NCBI RefSeq assembly: GCF_048128805.1
Contig: NC_136000.1
Coordinates: 14,416,854-14,480,853 of the forward strand
Reading direction: 5' to 3'
Origin: Centroberyx gerrardi
Lineage: Eukaryota; Chordata; Actinopteri; Beryciformes; Berycidae
DNA: 64,000 nucleotides
In this document: positions 12,503 through 25,005 of the stretch, piece by piece
Layout: the number at the start of each line of letters is the position of its first letter
Position numbering within the stretch: position 1 is the first letter of the stretch
The notes under the pieces: model-generated
The model's input: only the letters and a program-made list of their open reading frames with translations
Database searches by the model: none
What the model was told of the DNA's origin: nothing
Translations under genes and position numbers: made by a program

Positions 12503-12815
12503 GTGGTGGAAAGAATAGGAATGTCCTACTCAAGTAGAAGTACTGTGACTGTGACTGTGCTGATATTTTACTAGAACTAAAGGTACTGGTGGTAAAATCT
12601 ACTTAAGTAAAAGTAAAAAGCAGCTAATTTAAAACATACTAACAGTAAAAGTAAGAGTTACTTTTTAGAAAAGAGAAGTTTGTTAGATGATAAAAAATAT
12701 ACTTCAATAAAAGTAAAATTACTGACTTTAACAAATACTCAAAGTACAATTACACAAAAAAGCTACTCAATGAACAGTAATGTGAGTAAATGTAATTAGT
12801 TACTTCCACAGCTAT
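12503..12815. mobile_element. Probable non-autonomous DNA transposon of a common teleost repeat family
   Basis: Starts with CAGTGGTGGAAAG and ends with TTAGTTACTTCCACAGCTATG, which are imperfect inverted ends. The body is rich in AAGTA/TACTT words (ACTCAAGTAGAAGTACT, AAGTAAAAGTAAAAAG). I recognise this composition from very abundant MITE-like repeats in percomorph fish, probably hAT-related. Exact boundaries and family are uncertain. Confidence 0.55.
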
Positions 12816-12871
12816 GCTTTCAAAATCTGTAGACTCCTGCACACGTCTTCACTTACAAGGGTTTTATTTCA

Positions 12872-12914
12872 AGACACAAAGTTTTGGTCAAGTGACCTTC
12901 GTCAGGTATCACTG
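12872..12914. repeat. Dispersed repeat fragment A (GTTTTGGTCAA...CCTTCGTCAGG type)
   Basis: The stretch containing GTTTTGGTCAAGTGACCTTC (12880-12899) and GTCAGG resembles 29541-29577 elsewhere in the window and a repeat core common in fish genomes (ACGTTT...CCTTCATCAGG). Boundaries are not defined. Confidence 0.5.
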
Positions 12915-13459
12915 ACTTAGATTTTATCTTTCCCCTCCGATGCACCTGAGTCTTGACACATACATACGGTTGTGCAAAGATTGTCTTTTTAGCACACCTA
13001 TGCTTTACCAACCTAGCTAAACTCAAAGTGATACAGCAGTCAGGCTAATACAGTCTTCATACCTGTATCACAATGGCACATGCACAGAAAAGTTTTTTGA
13101 AAATTTTGGAACCGACCGACAATGATGTATATTATATTTATACTAGCTGCTGGTCGCAGCAAAAACAACAAACAACAGCTTTGTTTGCCCCAGAACCTGG
13201 CATTCCCTGAATGGTGTTTCAGTTGGAACATTAGTGGATGTTGTATTGCCAGCTTTTCCTTTTCAGTTTCCTATGTTACTCTTCCATTGGGGACACATGG
13301 TTGTTTAGATTTCGCATCTGGTTGTTTGCTGATATGCTTTCCATGAAGCTTCAGTCCAATAATCCACCCAAAACAGGTACAGGACTCTGGAAGTGGTGTG
13401 TCTTATGGGAGAAAGCTTGTAAGAGCCTTTTAAGTAGAAATTGGATCAGCTTCAGGGTC

Positions 13460-13584
13460 TGCAGGTTTCCCTTCCAACCAAACACTACAGCAGCTGATTT
13501 CCCTGATTAGCACACTTTCAACAAGAGAGGAGGAAGCAATTAGTGAAATCCCCTTTTGTCATGATTGGTTGGAAGGAAATCTGC
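13460..13584. repeat. Imperfect inverted repeat, remnant of a fish MITE
   Basis: Left arm TGCAGGTTTCCCTTCCAACC (13460-13479) pairs with right arm GGTTGGAAGGAAATCTGCA (13566-13584) with few mismatches. The words TCTGCAGGTTTCCTTCCAACCAA and CGGTCCTCCATGG recur in teleost interspersed repeats, so this is taken as a degraded copy. The full element may extend outward on both sides. Confidence 0.55.
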
Positions 13585-14818
13585 ATACTCCCGGTCCTCC
13601 ATGGCACATGATTGGACACCACTGATCAAAATGATTTGATTTAAATTTTGTAGTCCTGACAGAAAATAATACAAAAGGCTCATTCCAAGGGATTGATTCA
13701 ATTTGTTTCCCCTGCCCGATTATAATAACAAATTTCATTAAAAATTTGTCAACCAAAGGAAGCGATTAACTGTAATCATTTTAATTAGCTGCTCTGCTCT
13801 CTTCAAGTGGTGCCACACAGAGATGTGGACTATGTGAGACTAGCAATGTGGCATTGTGTATTTAGTAAGGAAGACGCATGTACAGATTATATTTTTTATG
13901 AATCACAAAAAGTGAAAAGATAAGGAGTCTATATTTGATTAATATGCTTGTATCCTTTGTTGTGTCCTTTTGTTGTTTGTCTATTTCAATTTGTACTTTA
14001 TAACAGGTTATAGTATCAAGCTGCCTCACTATTAGCAGAATTATACTGAAAGCAACAGTTCAAAATTCAGTCAAGACCATTGATGTGCAGCCTTCCAGAT
14101 AAGTTAGATGGTCTATTTTGTAATTCTATGAATCCATTATGGAAAGTTTGCTCTCTTGACTCCTTTGCCATGCAATTGCACTGTTTATTTTGGTTCCTCA
14201 ACTTTCTCCAAATGACTTCTAAAAGCCATACTTTAGACAGGACTGGAATGTTAAGCTGGTGGAAATGATCCCATTCAATGAGATGCGGTTTTCAACAGCT
14301 TCAGAAACATTTGTCTCATTAATCAACTCAGTGCCACTCAGAGTCAGTGTTGTTAGGATTGACCCTAAATCAATAAATGTGATAAAATACCACCACAAAT
14401 GCTATACACACTGTGGGAAACATTTGGCTTTTGATGGGGAAAAAGCACTACATCCTGCATCCTGCCATTAGCAGAGCAGAGAGCGTTGTTTCTACAAATA
14501 ATATGTGGATATTCATTGAATGGGAGCAGAGAAAGAATCAGATGCATTATCTCAAGGATTTATGCTGCCAGAAAGCCTTTGTGGAGCTGGTAGCACGGGC
14601 CTTTCCCCCATGTGAAATATGAGATGATAAAGGCAGGATGTTGGTGGTAATAGAGGGAGGGGGAGCTGAAGCCGCGGAGGTATAAGGGAAGGGGGCAGCC
14701 ATTCGAGCCCTGAAACCTGAAATCAGCAGTTTCCTGACAGCCTTATAAGGCCGGCCATGGGAGGCATTTCCAGTATATCAGTATCCACCCACTGATTACT
14801 CTCAGCCATGGGTCGGGG

Positions 14819-14827
14819 TGTGTGTGT

Positions 14828-14858
<31 letters not shown>
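14819..14858. repeat. (GT)n followed by a G17 run
   Basis: About twelve GT units end in an uninterrupted run of 17 G. T-runs (14909-14930) and a second (GT)n (14961-15004) follow closely. Confidence 0.95.
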
Positions 14859-14960
14859 TGTTAGAGGTTTGAGCGGAAGGAGGGAAAAGGAATGGGGGAG
14901 GGGTTGGCTTTTTTTTTTCTTTTTTTTTTTGGAGTACTTTGTGTCTGCAAGTCTGTGACC

Positions 14961-14966
14961 GAGTGT

Positions 14967-15004
<38 letters not shown>
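14961..15004. repeat. (GT)n microsatellite
   Basis: About 20 GT units with one AT interruption near the start. Confidence 0.95.
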
Positions 15005-15006
<2 letters not shown>

Positions 15007-15126
15007 AAGTATGGATCAGGGCCCAAGGCAGGGAGGGGCTCCGTTGATCTCCATCTTATTCACTACAGAGGACATCTGAGCCTCAGTGTGATATCAGATG
15101 CGGAGCCAGTTGGCTTCAGGGACTAA

Positions 15127-15185
15127 CTAACACATCAATAACTGTGCTACTTTTCACAACCCTTAGCTTTATGTCATAAGAGTCT
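15127..15185 (-). repeat. Right arm of a perfect 59-bp inverted repeat
   Basis: Exact reverse complement of 9611-9669 (59 of 59 bases), flanked by unrelated sequence on both sides. Confidence 0.95.
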
Positions 15186-15783
15186 GGGGCAGGCTGTTAC
15201 CTAAAACCCTCTTTTCCAGATTGTACATTCTACAATGTGATGTTTAATACAGTCTAGACAGTGGGAACATGTGTCAACATCCTTTGTATAGACGCACAAT
15301 TCCCCCCTCTATTATCTCGTGTAAATACGCATGCAAGCGATGTGTCTACTCTGAAAAGCCTGTTCAGAGCTCTTTATCAGACTTTCATTATAAAAACTGC
15401 CTCCCAAGTCTCATTTGAATTGACATTCCAGTGCTGTGCGTGTTGCATCTTTGTTCTTCACTGCTTATATGTGCCATACCTTACACCTGCTCAGGTAGGT
15501 GTGAGTGTGTCCTCAGGGCCCAGTCTGCAGATGGAGAGACCGTTTTAATAATGTAGCACTGCTTTGAAGCCCCTTTCTTGTCTTAGTATACTTTATTCAC
15601 CATATTTCCCACTGGAGTAACTCATAGGCTCCTTGCCTGAGGCCAAGCTCCTTGGATAGCACTCTGGAGTGAGCCTCGTAGCGGAGGCCGTAGCTGTGAA
15701 TTATTTACAGAGTTGTAGTCTTTGGTAGCCATGTGTAGACAGCTGTAATCCCTGTATTCACAATAATTCAAATCTAGGATATA

Positions 15784-16151
15784 CACTACCAGTCAAAAGT
15801 TTGAACACACGCATTTTTCTTTATTTTTTACTATTTTTCACATTAAGAATAATAGTAAAGACATCAAAACTATGAAATAACACAAATGGTATTATGCAGT
15901 GACTAAAAAGGTGTTAAACAAATCAAAACTATCTTATATTTTAGATTCTTTAAAGTAGCCGCCCTTTGCCTTGATGGAAAGGCAAAGGCTTTGTAAAGAC
16001 ATTCATACATAGGCATCAACTTCACTATTTATATTTGTCTAAGAAACAAATTTCAAACATTTAAGCATAAGCCTTTAGATCAAAATGGCTTTAAGATAAT
16101 GAAAAACATAGTACATTCAATCAGGTGTGTCCAAACTTTTGACTGGTAGTG
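15784..16151 (-). mobile_element. Internally deleted Tc1/mariner-type element
   Basis: Inverted ends CACTACCAGTCAAAAGTTTG and CAAACTTTTGACTGGTAGTG are nearly perfect complements, next to TA on the left (CA on the right). They match the familiar teleost Tc1-like terminus. Inside, at about 15945-15985, AAAGTAGCCGCCCTTTGCC resembles the antisense of the transposase C-terminal coding region of such elements. At about 370 bp it is far shorter than a 1.2-1.6 kb full copy and has no transposase frame, so it is a dead or non-autonomous copy. Confidence 0.85.
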
Positions 16152-16894
16152 CACAAACTTGGAAATGACAATAATATTGAAATAAAAATCAATACCTTTC
16201 CAGCCATACTTTACTTTCAAAGACCCTAAATCTGGAGCGAAATTGGTGGCCATCATAACTAAACCAAGAATTGGCTAAGAATTGTTTATCCAGCAGCTGT
16301 GGCATGTATTTTCCTGGACCATAACCATAACCATGATACAGATATTGTATAAGGTGTTGAAATGAAACGGCTCACATAGCGGTGTAGGAGAAAGAGGGAG
16401 GGGAAAGATGCAGGGGTCAGTGGAAGGCCGGCTCAAGGACGGGACGGGGCAGCGGTGGCGTCCAGCGCAGAGACGATGTCTGTCTGCTACAGCACGGCAG
16501 CCAAAAAATGGAGCAGAAGGGGCAACATAATATAATACTTCCATGGGCAACACAGACGGAGGTTTGACTCACTCGTTGGCAGTCTCTCACCTCCCACTTT
16601 CACACTCTGTGAAGACGCATCAAGATGTCACCCTGATTTTATATGGAGACTTTTTTTGCACAGGAAACTCCAGTAATACTTCCTCAGATTGAACCCTTTG
16701 TACATTCTATCCTAAAGTTAAATTTGGAACGAGTGAAAGAGTGAAACATGTGCATGCTTAATTTCAATCGTGAATCTTTTTCGCCCAATTGGATTCTAAT
16801 GGATTCTAATGTTTTCTTCCATATTACACTGGCATTGTGCTAGCTCAGCACACTACTGCCTCTCTCCAGACTTCTGTACCACACAGCCTTAGAG

Positions 16895-17167
16895 CAGAGG
16901 TTCTCAACCTTTTTGGCTTGTGACCGCTTAAAATTAAGCAATGCCTACTTGCAACCTCCCGCCACAGGCTGCATATGCACAGCGGTGAACAGTTCAACCA
17001 CAGAATTATTTTCTCTTTTCAGGTTGTTTCAATTTGCCTAGAGGTTGAAAACTATTTTACAAGCAAAAAGCAAAAGAGAAAGAGAAAAATCACAAATAGA
17101 CCATATAACAAATTTGTGTAGAAAAAATGTTTTATTCCTATCCCGACCCCCAGGTTGAGTGCCACTG
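16895..17167. mobile_element. Non-autonomous hAT-type element
   Basis: Left end CAGAGGTTCTCAACCTTTTT and right end CCCAGGTTGAGTGCCACTG pair as imperfect terminal inverted repeats (13 of the first 16 bases). The GGTTCTCAACCTTTTTGGCTTGTGACC start is typical of hAT elements of fish. Flanking 8-mers CCTTAGAG and CCTTCTCA share their first four bases, compatible with a decayed 8-bp target duplication. Confidence 0.7.
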
Positions 17168-18717
17168 CCTTCTCATCGCCTGCAGAGCATCATATAACAT
17201 GCAGCTGACTGACAGACAGGAGGTCGTGAGCTTGAGTAATCCAATCGCCACACTAGTAGCACCCTGCAGATAGAGATAGAAGGCTCCTTTTATCTTTCCA
17301 TTGTCTATATTCAGCCAGTCTCTCATAGGCTTGGAGCACTGCAGACTGAAGCAGACCTACAGGTTATTGCAACTTTGTTAAGAAGTTTCATGTGAAATAA
17401 ATGCAGCTGCCTAGTTTCACTGTTATTTTGTCCTGCAGTTTCACACTGAGCTGCTCTAGATTGTACTCTGTTATTGACAGACTGCAGAAAGCTCCAGACC
17501 AACCTATTTTCATAACAATACGTATTTATGCACACATTTCTCTTTCTCCCTGGATACTTTGGGTATGATCTAATAATTCCAAATTTGATTTCCCTGTGGT
17601 TCTTAGCTAACTTGTTTTGGCCCGAGGCACACACGAAATAGGAGGCAAGAGCGCACAGAAGTGGGGCTACTGCTCCCCTGTGGGCCGGAGGATGGGTCTA
17701 TTTGTGGAGCTATTTCTGTTTCTGTCTGTCAGAGCATCCATAAAGGCTGAGCTTCGGCCAGAGCGCATGTGAGGGAGTAACTGGAGCACTAAGAGGAAGA
17801 AAAGCGAAGAGGTTGGATGGACACTGACAATGCTCCTTGGCCTGGCTTCAGGCGAGGACAAAATCAATCAATGTTTACGCCATGCAGGATGTGAAGCAGG
17901 CACAGAGCTGATATTGTACACCCTGTGCTGTTTGCATGGCTCCCATGTGGCCTGGTAATTAGACAGGCAGTATGAGGGCCCTCTGTTTCTGCTGTCAGTC
18001 AGAGCTTCCACAGAGAGGCTGGATACTTGGACCAGACTGCCTATCCAACTGGTCGCACTCTGCAGGGGATGGAGGAGGACAGCCAGCCTCTTCTGACGTG
18101 AGCATGGATAGAGGACAGAGCAGCAGATGACATGTGCAAATAGGAGTGGGAGGCTGAATGAAGCATGCTAGTTAGTCACAGCATGGGCACATGGGAGCCC
18201 TACTTATAATGACAGGCTTTCATTGTGAGTTCAGACGGCATTAACTGTATTGTTGGTGGTACTCAGATTGTATGGGAGAATTCCTTCAAGGGAGTACAAA
18301 TCATTTCTCTTGTAAAATGAATGTTTGGCTCAGCTTCTACTTGATTTTAATGGATTATGAACAGAGTGAGGCTAGGTTTCTGACCTTGGTGAACAGGGAA
18401 AAAGCAGATATAGCAGCAAAAGCAGACTAACTTGATCCTCTCTCATATGTTCTGGGACAGGCCACATTTCAACATCTGTGCTCAGTGTTAAGTGGGGAAG
18501 GTCAATCACCCCACTTGCTTTAGCACAAGACCGACCACCGGGTGTCAGAAAACGCAAGAAACAATGATCCAGACGCATGCACACTGTTTGACCGGCTTAA
18601 GTATTTAAGACAGCAAGCCAGCTTTTAGAATTAGAGGCATAGCTGGGAGAGTGTCCACATAAATCTCTGTCCCAGTATGGTGATCCGCCATGCAGCAATC
18701 CTCCAGTCTGACCATGA
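17168..18717. other. Gene-free region
   Basis: Unique-looking non-coding sequence; no exon, RNA gene or repeat could be recognised. Confidence 0.5.
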
Positions 18718-18721
18718 TTAA

Positions 18722-19334
18722 AGGATAAGGCTGGTGTTTTTTAATGCATTGCTTACCGTCAACAAATCCTAAGAAAATAAAATCAACAATGCGTTTGCTC
18801 TACTCCCGTTACTTTCTGACTTCCCACGTACCCTTTTCAGCCTTCAACCCGGAAGTAATTGGCTCCAACTGTAAGCTAAAAACCTTGAAGTACAGCTCAC
18901 AAAGACATAGTTTCAATTTTAAAAATCGCTAACTGTTACCACGAAAAGTCAGGCTGTTGTAGTTATTACCAAATCAAATTCAAATGGGAACAAATTCTTC
19001 ATTACGCTGGGGACTATTTTCGGTGCTACGGAACTACTTTCCTGAGATTGCAAAGTGTTTACAGCCGGCTTATTAAGTTGTTTGAGGAAAAAGTCGGCCG
19101 GCCCGGTGCATCTCGATGATGAAATATGTTGCCCAGAGCAACGGCATGGCTCTTTGATGTGTTTTTAATAGTTTTTTTAATACAATGGAGTTCTATGGCT
19201 GCTGGGACATGGCTGCATTGGGCACCGACTACATGGACGAGACTTGTTGGCAAAACAAAATCATTGCTGATTTTGTTATTTTCATAGGATTCGTTGACGG
19301 TAAGCAATGCATTAAAAAACACCAGCCTTATCCT
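18722..19334. mobile_element. 613-bp element with long terminal inverted repeats, TTAA-type flank
   Basis: The first 42 bases (beginning AGGATAAGGCTGGTGTTTTT) are identical to the reverse complement of the last 42, and similarity continues to about 70 bp with a few changes. The left flank is TTAA (18718-18721) and the right flank TTAG (19335-19338), which suggests a piggyBac-type TTAA target with one later mutation. There is no transposase frame; small open frames within are unlikely to be genes. Confidence 0.8.
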
Positions 19335-19338
19335 TTAG

Positions 19339-21060
19339 ACAGACCCGCTGCCCCGGCTGTGCACATGTAGAGCTGAAGGTCTGAGGAATCAGCTGTTCTC
19401 TCTCTCCTGGTCTAGATAGCTTAGGTTTAGCCCCACTTGGCCGCTATGCCAGATCATGTCATCAGACAGCCTCCATCATTATCTTCACTGTGTGCAGCAT
19501 CATTATTCTGGTCATGCTCACTGTACGACGGCGCAACCTGACACATTTCGTAGTGAACCTTCCGAACTCTGACCTCATTCAAATGACTTCCTGGTTGACA
19601 TATGGTTCAGCCGTGACATTTTAGCTGACTGTCCATGAATGTTTTAGAAAATGAACTCCCGGAGAGGTCAGGCCAGACCTCACATTTCACATTGTGTCTT
19701 GTTACATTCTACTCAAAAGGCAATGCCAAAGGTCGGGTCAGGTGCGGTAAGAATAGCTATGAGCTGTTCGTGTCAAAAGCTTCCTATAGAAACTCAAGAG
19801 AATGAATGGGGACCCACTTTCGCCCTATTTCTGTGTTATCCTATTGTATTGCAAGATTCTATATTTGTGGGCCAATGACAAAAACAAAGTCACATGCTCA
19901 AGGGTATACACTGCAAAATATATATATATAAAAAAAGTTCAATCAGTAAGTGTCTAGTCTTGTTGACAAGTTGTTAGTTGAATCCACTAACTGATGAATT
20001 GCATCCCAGTGTTACTTACTCTTTGACTAGTGAGGTTTTAGGGTCAGCTGTTCATGTGTCACAATTGTGGCAACAAGTAAGCAGCTGACTCTGCACTAAT
20101 GCAAGTGCAAGAGGTGGACACTGTTTGCCATGTCAAGTAAATTGAAAAAAGAGTAATGGGTGTAAGCATTGAACTGGATACTAATTTTCATCATGGTTAT
20201 CACAATTTTCAATTTTAATCAGAAATGTACTCATGATTCACCTTAGACACATAAAAAGTCTCTATCCTGTAACTTTATCCAAACTAGAATCAGGAGGGGT
20301 TTCTGTTGAATTAACTCAAATGCAATGCATGTTGGGAAGTATGTGTCTCTTTAATATGATCAGTTTACTGAATGCTTGGTAAGATGTTCTTTTAACTCAA
20401 ATCAAGAGACATTAACATGATTTTAAGTTCTGAAGCTGATAACAAGCAATTGCACATTGAAATTGACAAACATGAAACATCTATTGAGTTAGGCTAATGA
20501 TTAAAGGTCAGTCGATTTCACTTAATTGCACTATGAGTTTTTTTTGAGTAGGTACAAGGAGATAATTTACAAGGAATGTAAATCTTTCCATGGACAAGAG
20601 GACTGGAGCTCTGCTGAAGAAGAAAAGCTCTGCTGAGGCCAAGGACAACGAGAGGTCACTTCAGTGGACAATCACTTATCTTTGGTACTTAAGTGTTTCA
20701 GCGTCAAATGCCAGAGATAAATAGTCAAAATGCACAACGGCACAGAAGTGTGGGCTGACAGTATTTCCTGCATTTTGCTCTTTGGTTTGTTGAACCTCAT
20801 ACTCTCACCACATTACAACCAGAGGATTTACTGTAAATCCACCAGTGTAATTAAGAATGCCTTTAAATTGAGATTGTATCATCTCAATTTCAATACCGGT
20901 AATTTGAAAATTACAATTTCTTTGTTACAAAAGTAACTTTCAAATCCAAATTTTCCCTTAAAAATATAAACTGGTTACTCTTAAAACTTTGGGATGTACA
21001 CACAAACACACACTAATGCACGTGGCTCGACACATATGTTCACATGGAAAGACACACACA

Positions 21061-21064
<4 letters not shown>
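19339..21064. other. Gene-free region
   Basis: Non-coding. A transposon-like CACTGCAAAATATATA start near 19909 hints at another element, but no matching right end was found. Confidence 0.45.

Positions 21065-21121
<57 letters not shown>
21065..21121. repeat. (CA)n microsatellite
   Basis: About 28 CA units, preceded by imperfect CA-rich sequence from about 21000. Confidence 0.97.
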
Positions 21122-21128
<7 letters not shown>

Positions 21129-23879
21129 ACGCAAACTCATTGACCTGCTGAAGGCCCATCCCCCTTCTCTCTCTTTGCTAAGAAATGCTGGCTATTCAGC
21201 TCCTGGGCTCAGCCATCTGTGACACTCTGAACCTACTGACCCTGTGGAGAAGCAGACCCCCTCAATTAGCCTAAAACATTTGCCTGAAGCCTGTCACCCA
21301 GAGGATCAGTTGTCACAGTCACTGGTCTTTTAGCTGTGTTTTGAGACTATTTCTCTTTGCATTCACACATTCACGCCATACCTGGCTGGCTTAGGCACAT
21401 GTGTTTGAGAAGGTCATTCCACTGCTCAGAGGCAAAATATCTTTAAGATCCCACTGCTCCATGGATCCTGCTTACATAATCACATGGTTTTTTTTACCTG
21501 CTGTTAATATTTTGTTGCATTATTAAGCATGTAACATACTGCCGTTGTCCATTGTCAAAATTACACTATAATGTAAAACACAAGGCTGCTTTGTTTTTCA
21601 TTTGTGTTAAAATGTGTTTTGCACTTTCGTAGTCTTGCAATTAACAGAGGGGAAATACAGTCACGAACGCAGATAACGACTATTTATCAAGGAGGAAATT
21701 GAGAACCAGTCTCTGGAAAAATAACCCACAACCTCGCTAGATGGTCACGTTTTATTGACTAAATGAAAATACCACAGAGAGGATGGGCTTAACTGGGGTG
21801 AGTTCCGTCCAACTCGCTATGAAATCATACGGAGAAGTAGAATGGGATCCACATGCTTAAACAGAGAAAATCACAGATCCGGACCTTTATGGGAGCGGAA
21901 AAACATATCATTCAAAAGCTCGGGAGCTTACAGCAAAGCAAGATTTAGTGCCGGATAAATGGCTGTAATGTTGTGTGTCCTTGACTGGCTTAGTTTGTGG
22001 CTACGTAATTAGCTGTGTGACCATTAAACTGTTTAACCAGGATCCTGCTGAGCTGGGCTCCACTGGATGCTGCTGGAATTCAGACCTCCTTGGAAAGTTA
22101 ATGGGCCATGGGGGAGACTTGAGCTAAAATTAGGCAAAGGAGCTTCATCCTGACTATGAGATTTGTACCCAAAGTCCTCAGAATTCCCCCCTCCCCCCTC
22201 TGTCACCACTAGTCTTGACTGTTGGCAGATTCGTTTGTGCTTGACCTAGTTAGTGTCTCTGGAGAGATGGAGAAGTAAACACACGCAACCTGGAAACCTG
22301 GAATTTTCCACACTTTACACGCCCACTTCACAGGCCAGGCTAGTGTCCACACTAAGGTGAATGGGAGGAGCATTTTTGGCATGTGATCTCTGTTGGGGAA
22401 AATCCCTATAGCTTTACAGTTTTGCAACACTGACATTGTAACAGGCCAGCCTATAGGTTTGTGACCTTTATGAAATGAAGGAAGACATTTGTTGAGAAAC
22501 AAGTTTGAGAAGGATTTAGGAGAAGGATAAGGAGAAGGAGAAGGATTTATCCAAATGTTAGGTTTATCCCCTATGGCCTCCTGCACAGTGTTTGCTGTTT
22601 AGAGCCTCCATGTTCTGCGGCTCAACATACTATGGGGTGAAATCAAATTTAAGATCATGGATGACAAGTGGGCATGTCCTTCCCTTTGGTCCTGCTTCCA
22701 ATGCACATGTGAACATGTATAATGGTACTATAAGCCACTCAGTGTAGAGTACTGACTGCAAATAAAACATACCCAGATTAATAGTTTAAAGTGCTTTATA
22801 TCAGCAAATAGTCTTTCAATTAACATATTGAGGGCAGTTAATGGACGCAAAACATCAACAGCAGCTTTTATATCTTTAAAAGTGCCCTCTTACTCTTACC
22901 CTCTCTTTTAAAAGTACCTATTAAGTGGTTTGTGAAGTCTTATACAAATAAGACTAAATTGAATTGGAAACTCTTTAGAATAATCCTTTCTCTTTATCTC
23001 TCTCTCTGTCTCTTTCTTTCTCTTGTTTATAATTTTGTGATGTTTATGAATGGGGTATGCTGTGTATTATGAATATAATAACTCATATCTGCTCAAATAT
23101 TTACATTATCATGAGACAGGAAGATTTTCAATTCCATGATTAGTTAAGCGTTGTTTAGTTGTTCAGTATTAATAAACATAAATGTTGGAATCATTATGAT
23201 CATTAATGAAATTGCATCATTTTCTGCAACAGGTCTAAATAGTATGTTGCACTTTCAATGTGTAGTCCTCCAACAATGACATTATGACATAGATAAATAG
23301 ACACCTAAAATCCTGTTTGTTTGTTTGTTTTTTAGATCATATTCCAAACATAAAATAAAATCAGACGAGTATAGTCTTATTGCTGTATCGGCTTCAGGTA
23401 ATGCCTGTGGAAGTACAAATTGTAAAATTGTTGCTGTTTGAGTCATCCGGCCTTTTTTGTTTTGTCTATGGCTATTTCCTGAAGCACATACTCCATGGGC
23501 GACAGAAAACACCCTGCTGCGGCACACTGCAGTTCGCTTTGTATTCATTCTTTTCATGGGCCCCATGGTGTCTGTATACATTTGATAACAGCAGAAGATT
23601 CACACTGTACAAGTGATCCAAGTGTATCCAAAGTATCCAAAAATCCAAAGTACCAAAAAGTAAGAAACACTGTGAATTATGTATTATTATGTATTATTGT
23701 TATGTAGGACTTTGCATGAACCCGTTTTTTAATTATTGTTTAAAACTATGTTAAAAGAGCACATGCTTTATTTCTTTTAACTCCATCATGCTGAAGATCA
23801 CACAGGGGAAGGATGCTGGTGTTTGCACATGTGTGTACTCTGTAGCCAAGATGGGATAATGTGAGAGAGAGATGGGGGT
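21122..23879. other. Gene-free region
   Basis: Non-coding; a purine-rich AGAAGG-type stretch lies near 22500-22545. No supported gene. Confidence 0.5.
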
Positions 23880-23904
23880 GGGTGGGGGGCACGATACAAG
23901 AACG

Positions 23905-23905
23905 C

Positions 23906-23945
<40 letters not shown>

Positions 23946-24072
23946 AGAGGAGGGGGGGCGGGCACTGATTGAAAGGAGGAGGGAAAGGGTGTGTGAGAAA
24001 GTGAGAGAGGGCAGAGAGGGAGCAGGAACAAGAATAGGACATATAGAGAGACAGGAAGTGTGTGTGTGTGTG

Positions 24073-24105
<33 letters not shown>

Positions 24106-24371
24106 CAGGGTAGTGAGAGAGTGTCACGTGTATCCCAGAATAAGCACAGAGCTGCACTAGGGCAATCTCTGGACACAGCAGCAGCAGCAGCAGCAGCAGC
24201 ACAGACCCTCACGTCCCTCAGGTCCCTCATGTTCCTTCCACATGTACTTTCTCTAGCAATCACACAAAGCTCTGACACCTGTCCTCCCCCTCGCCTTATC
24301 TAACCATGCCCCCCAGGCAGGCTCTATCTCTCTCTTTCTCTGTGTCTCTCTCTCTCTCTCTCTGTCTTTCT
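23905..24371. repeat. Microsatellite cluster: (GT)n, (GA)n, (CAG)8, (CT)n
   Basis: Within 470 bp: (GT)n at about 23905-23944, (GT)n(GA)n at 24059-24098 ending in a G-run, eight CAG units at 24176-24199, and (CT)n-rich sequence at about 24323-24371. The long open frames through it are low-complexity artefacts. Confidence 0.9.
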
Positions 24372-24710
24372 GTCCCCAGCTCTCTCTTGAGCATCGCCCA
24401 CCTCGTCAGAACCACCTTGTTGTAATCATTTACTCCTATTCCCGCTCCAGTACCGGGATGTTTCCTCCTGTGAAAGAAGAGGATTCAGAATGATCTCTAT
24501 ACAGACATTAATCTGTGCGCGCATGCTCTTTCGCCAGGAAGGCTTTACTGTAAATGTGTGTTGACATTTAAAAGCCATTACACATGTACTGCCTCATTGG
24601 AGCCCGTGTGTAAGAGCAGCTCCAGTGTGCGCCCTATGGCTAAGTATAGGGCTCGCTTAGTCACTCATTTAAAGTGGCATCTTCGTATTTCTATTTCAAA
24701 GGAGGTGATG

Positions 24711-24778
24711 GTGGGGGTGGTTGGGGTGGGGGGATGGGGGGGTGGGGTGGGGAGACAAACTCCGCCACGGCCCTCGCT

Positions 24779-24812
<34 letters not shown>
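24711..24812. repeat. G-quadruplex-prone G-rich tract followed by a C32 run
   Basis: The + strand has six runs of at least four G between 24713 and 24752 separated by 1-5 bases. An uninterrupted run of 32 C at 24781-24812 follows only 28 bp later. The G-runs satisfy the usual G4 pattern, and the C-run could pair back on them or form an i-motif. Confidence 0.9.
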
Positions 24813-24814
<2 letters not shown>

Positions 24815-24967
24815 GTCCAAGTCCCAGCGCTGCTCCTCAGAAGAGAGCTGATGGAGTGGTGCCAGGTACTTTTTCACTTCTAAAGGTTGGGATGATTTCC
24901 AAACAAAGAATTATAGTCCTAATGTGGGCCTCCCAATGTTATGCAAGTGCATGAGCGCGGCAGCCCA

Positions 24968-24969
<2 letters not shown>

Positions 24970-25005
<36 letters not shown>

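Noticed and set aside
23751..24303. Long open frames on both strands near 24 kb
   Set aside because: They consist of GT/GA/CAG microsatellite translated into low-complexity peptide; no domain or splice evidence.
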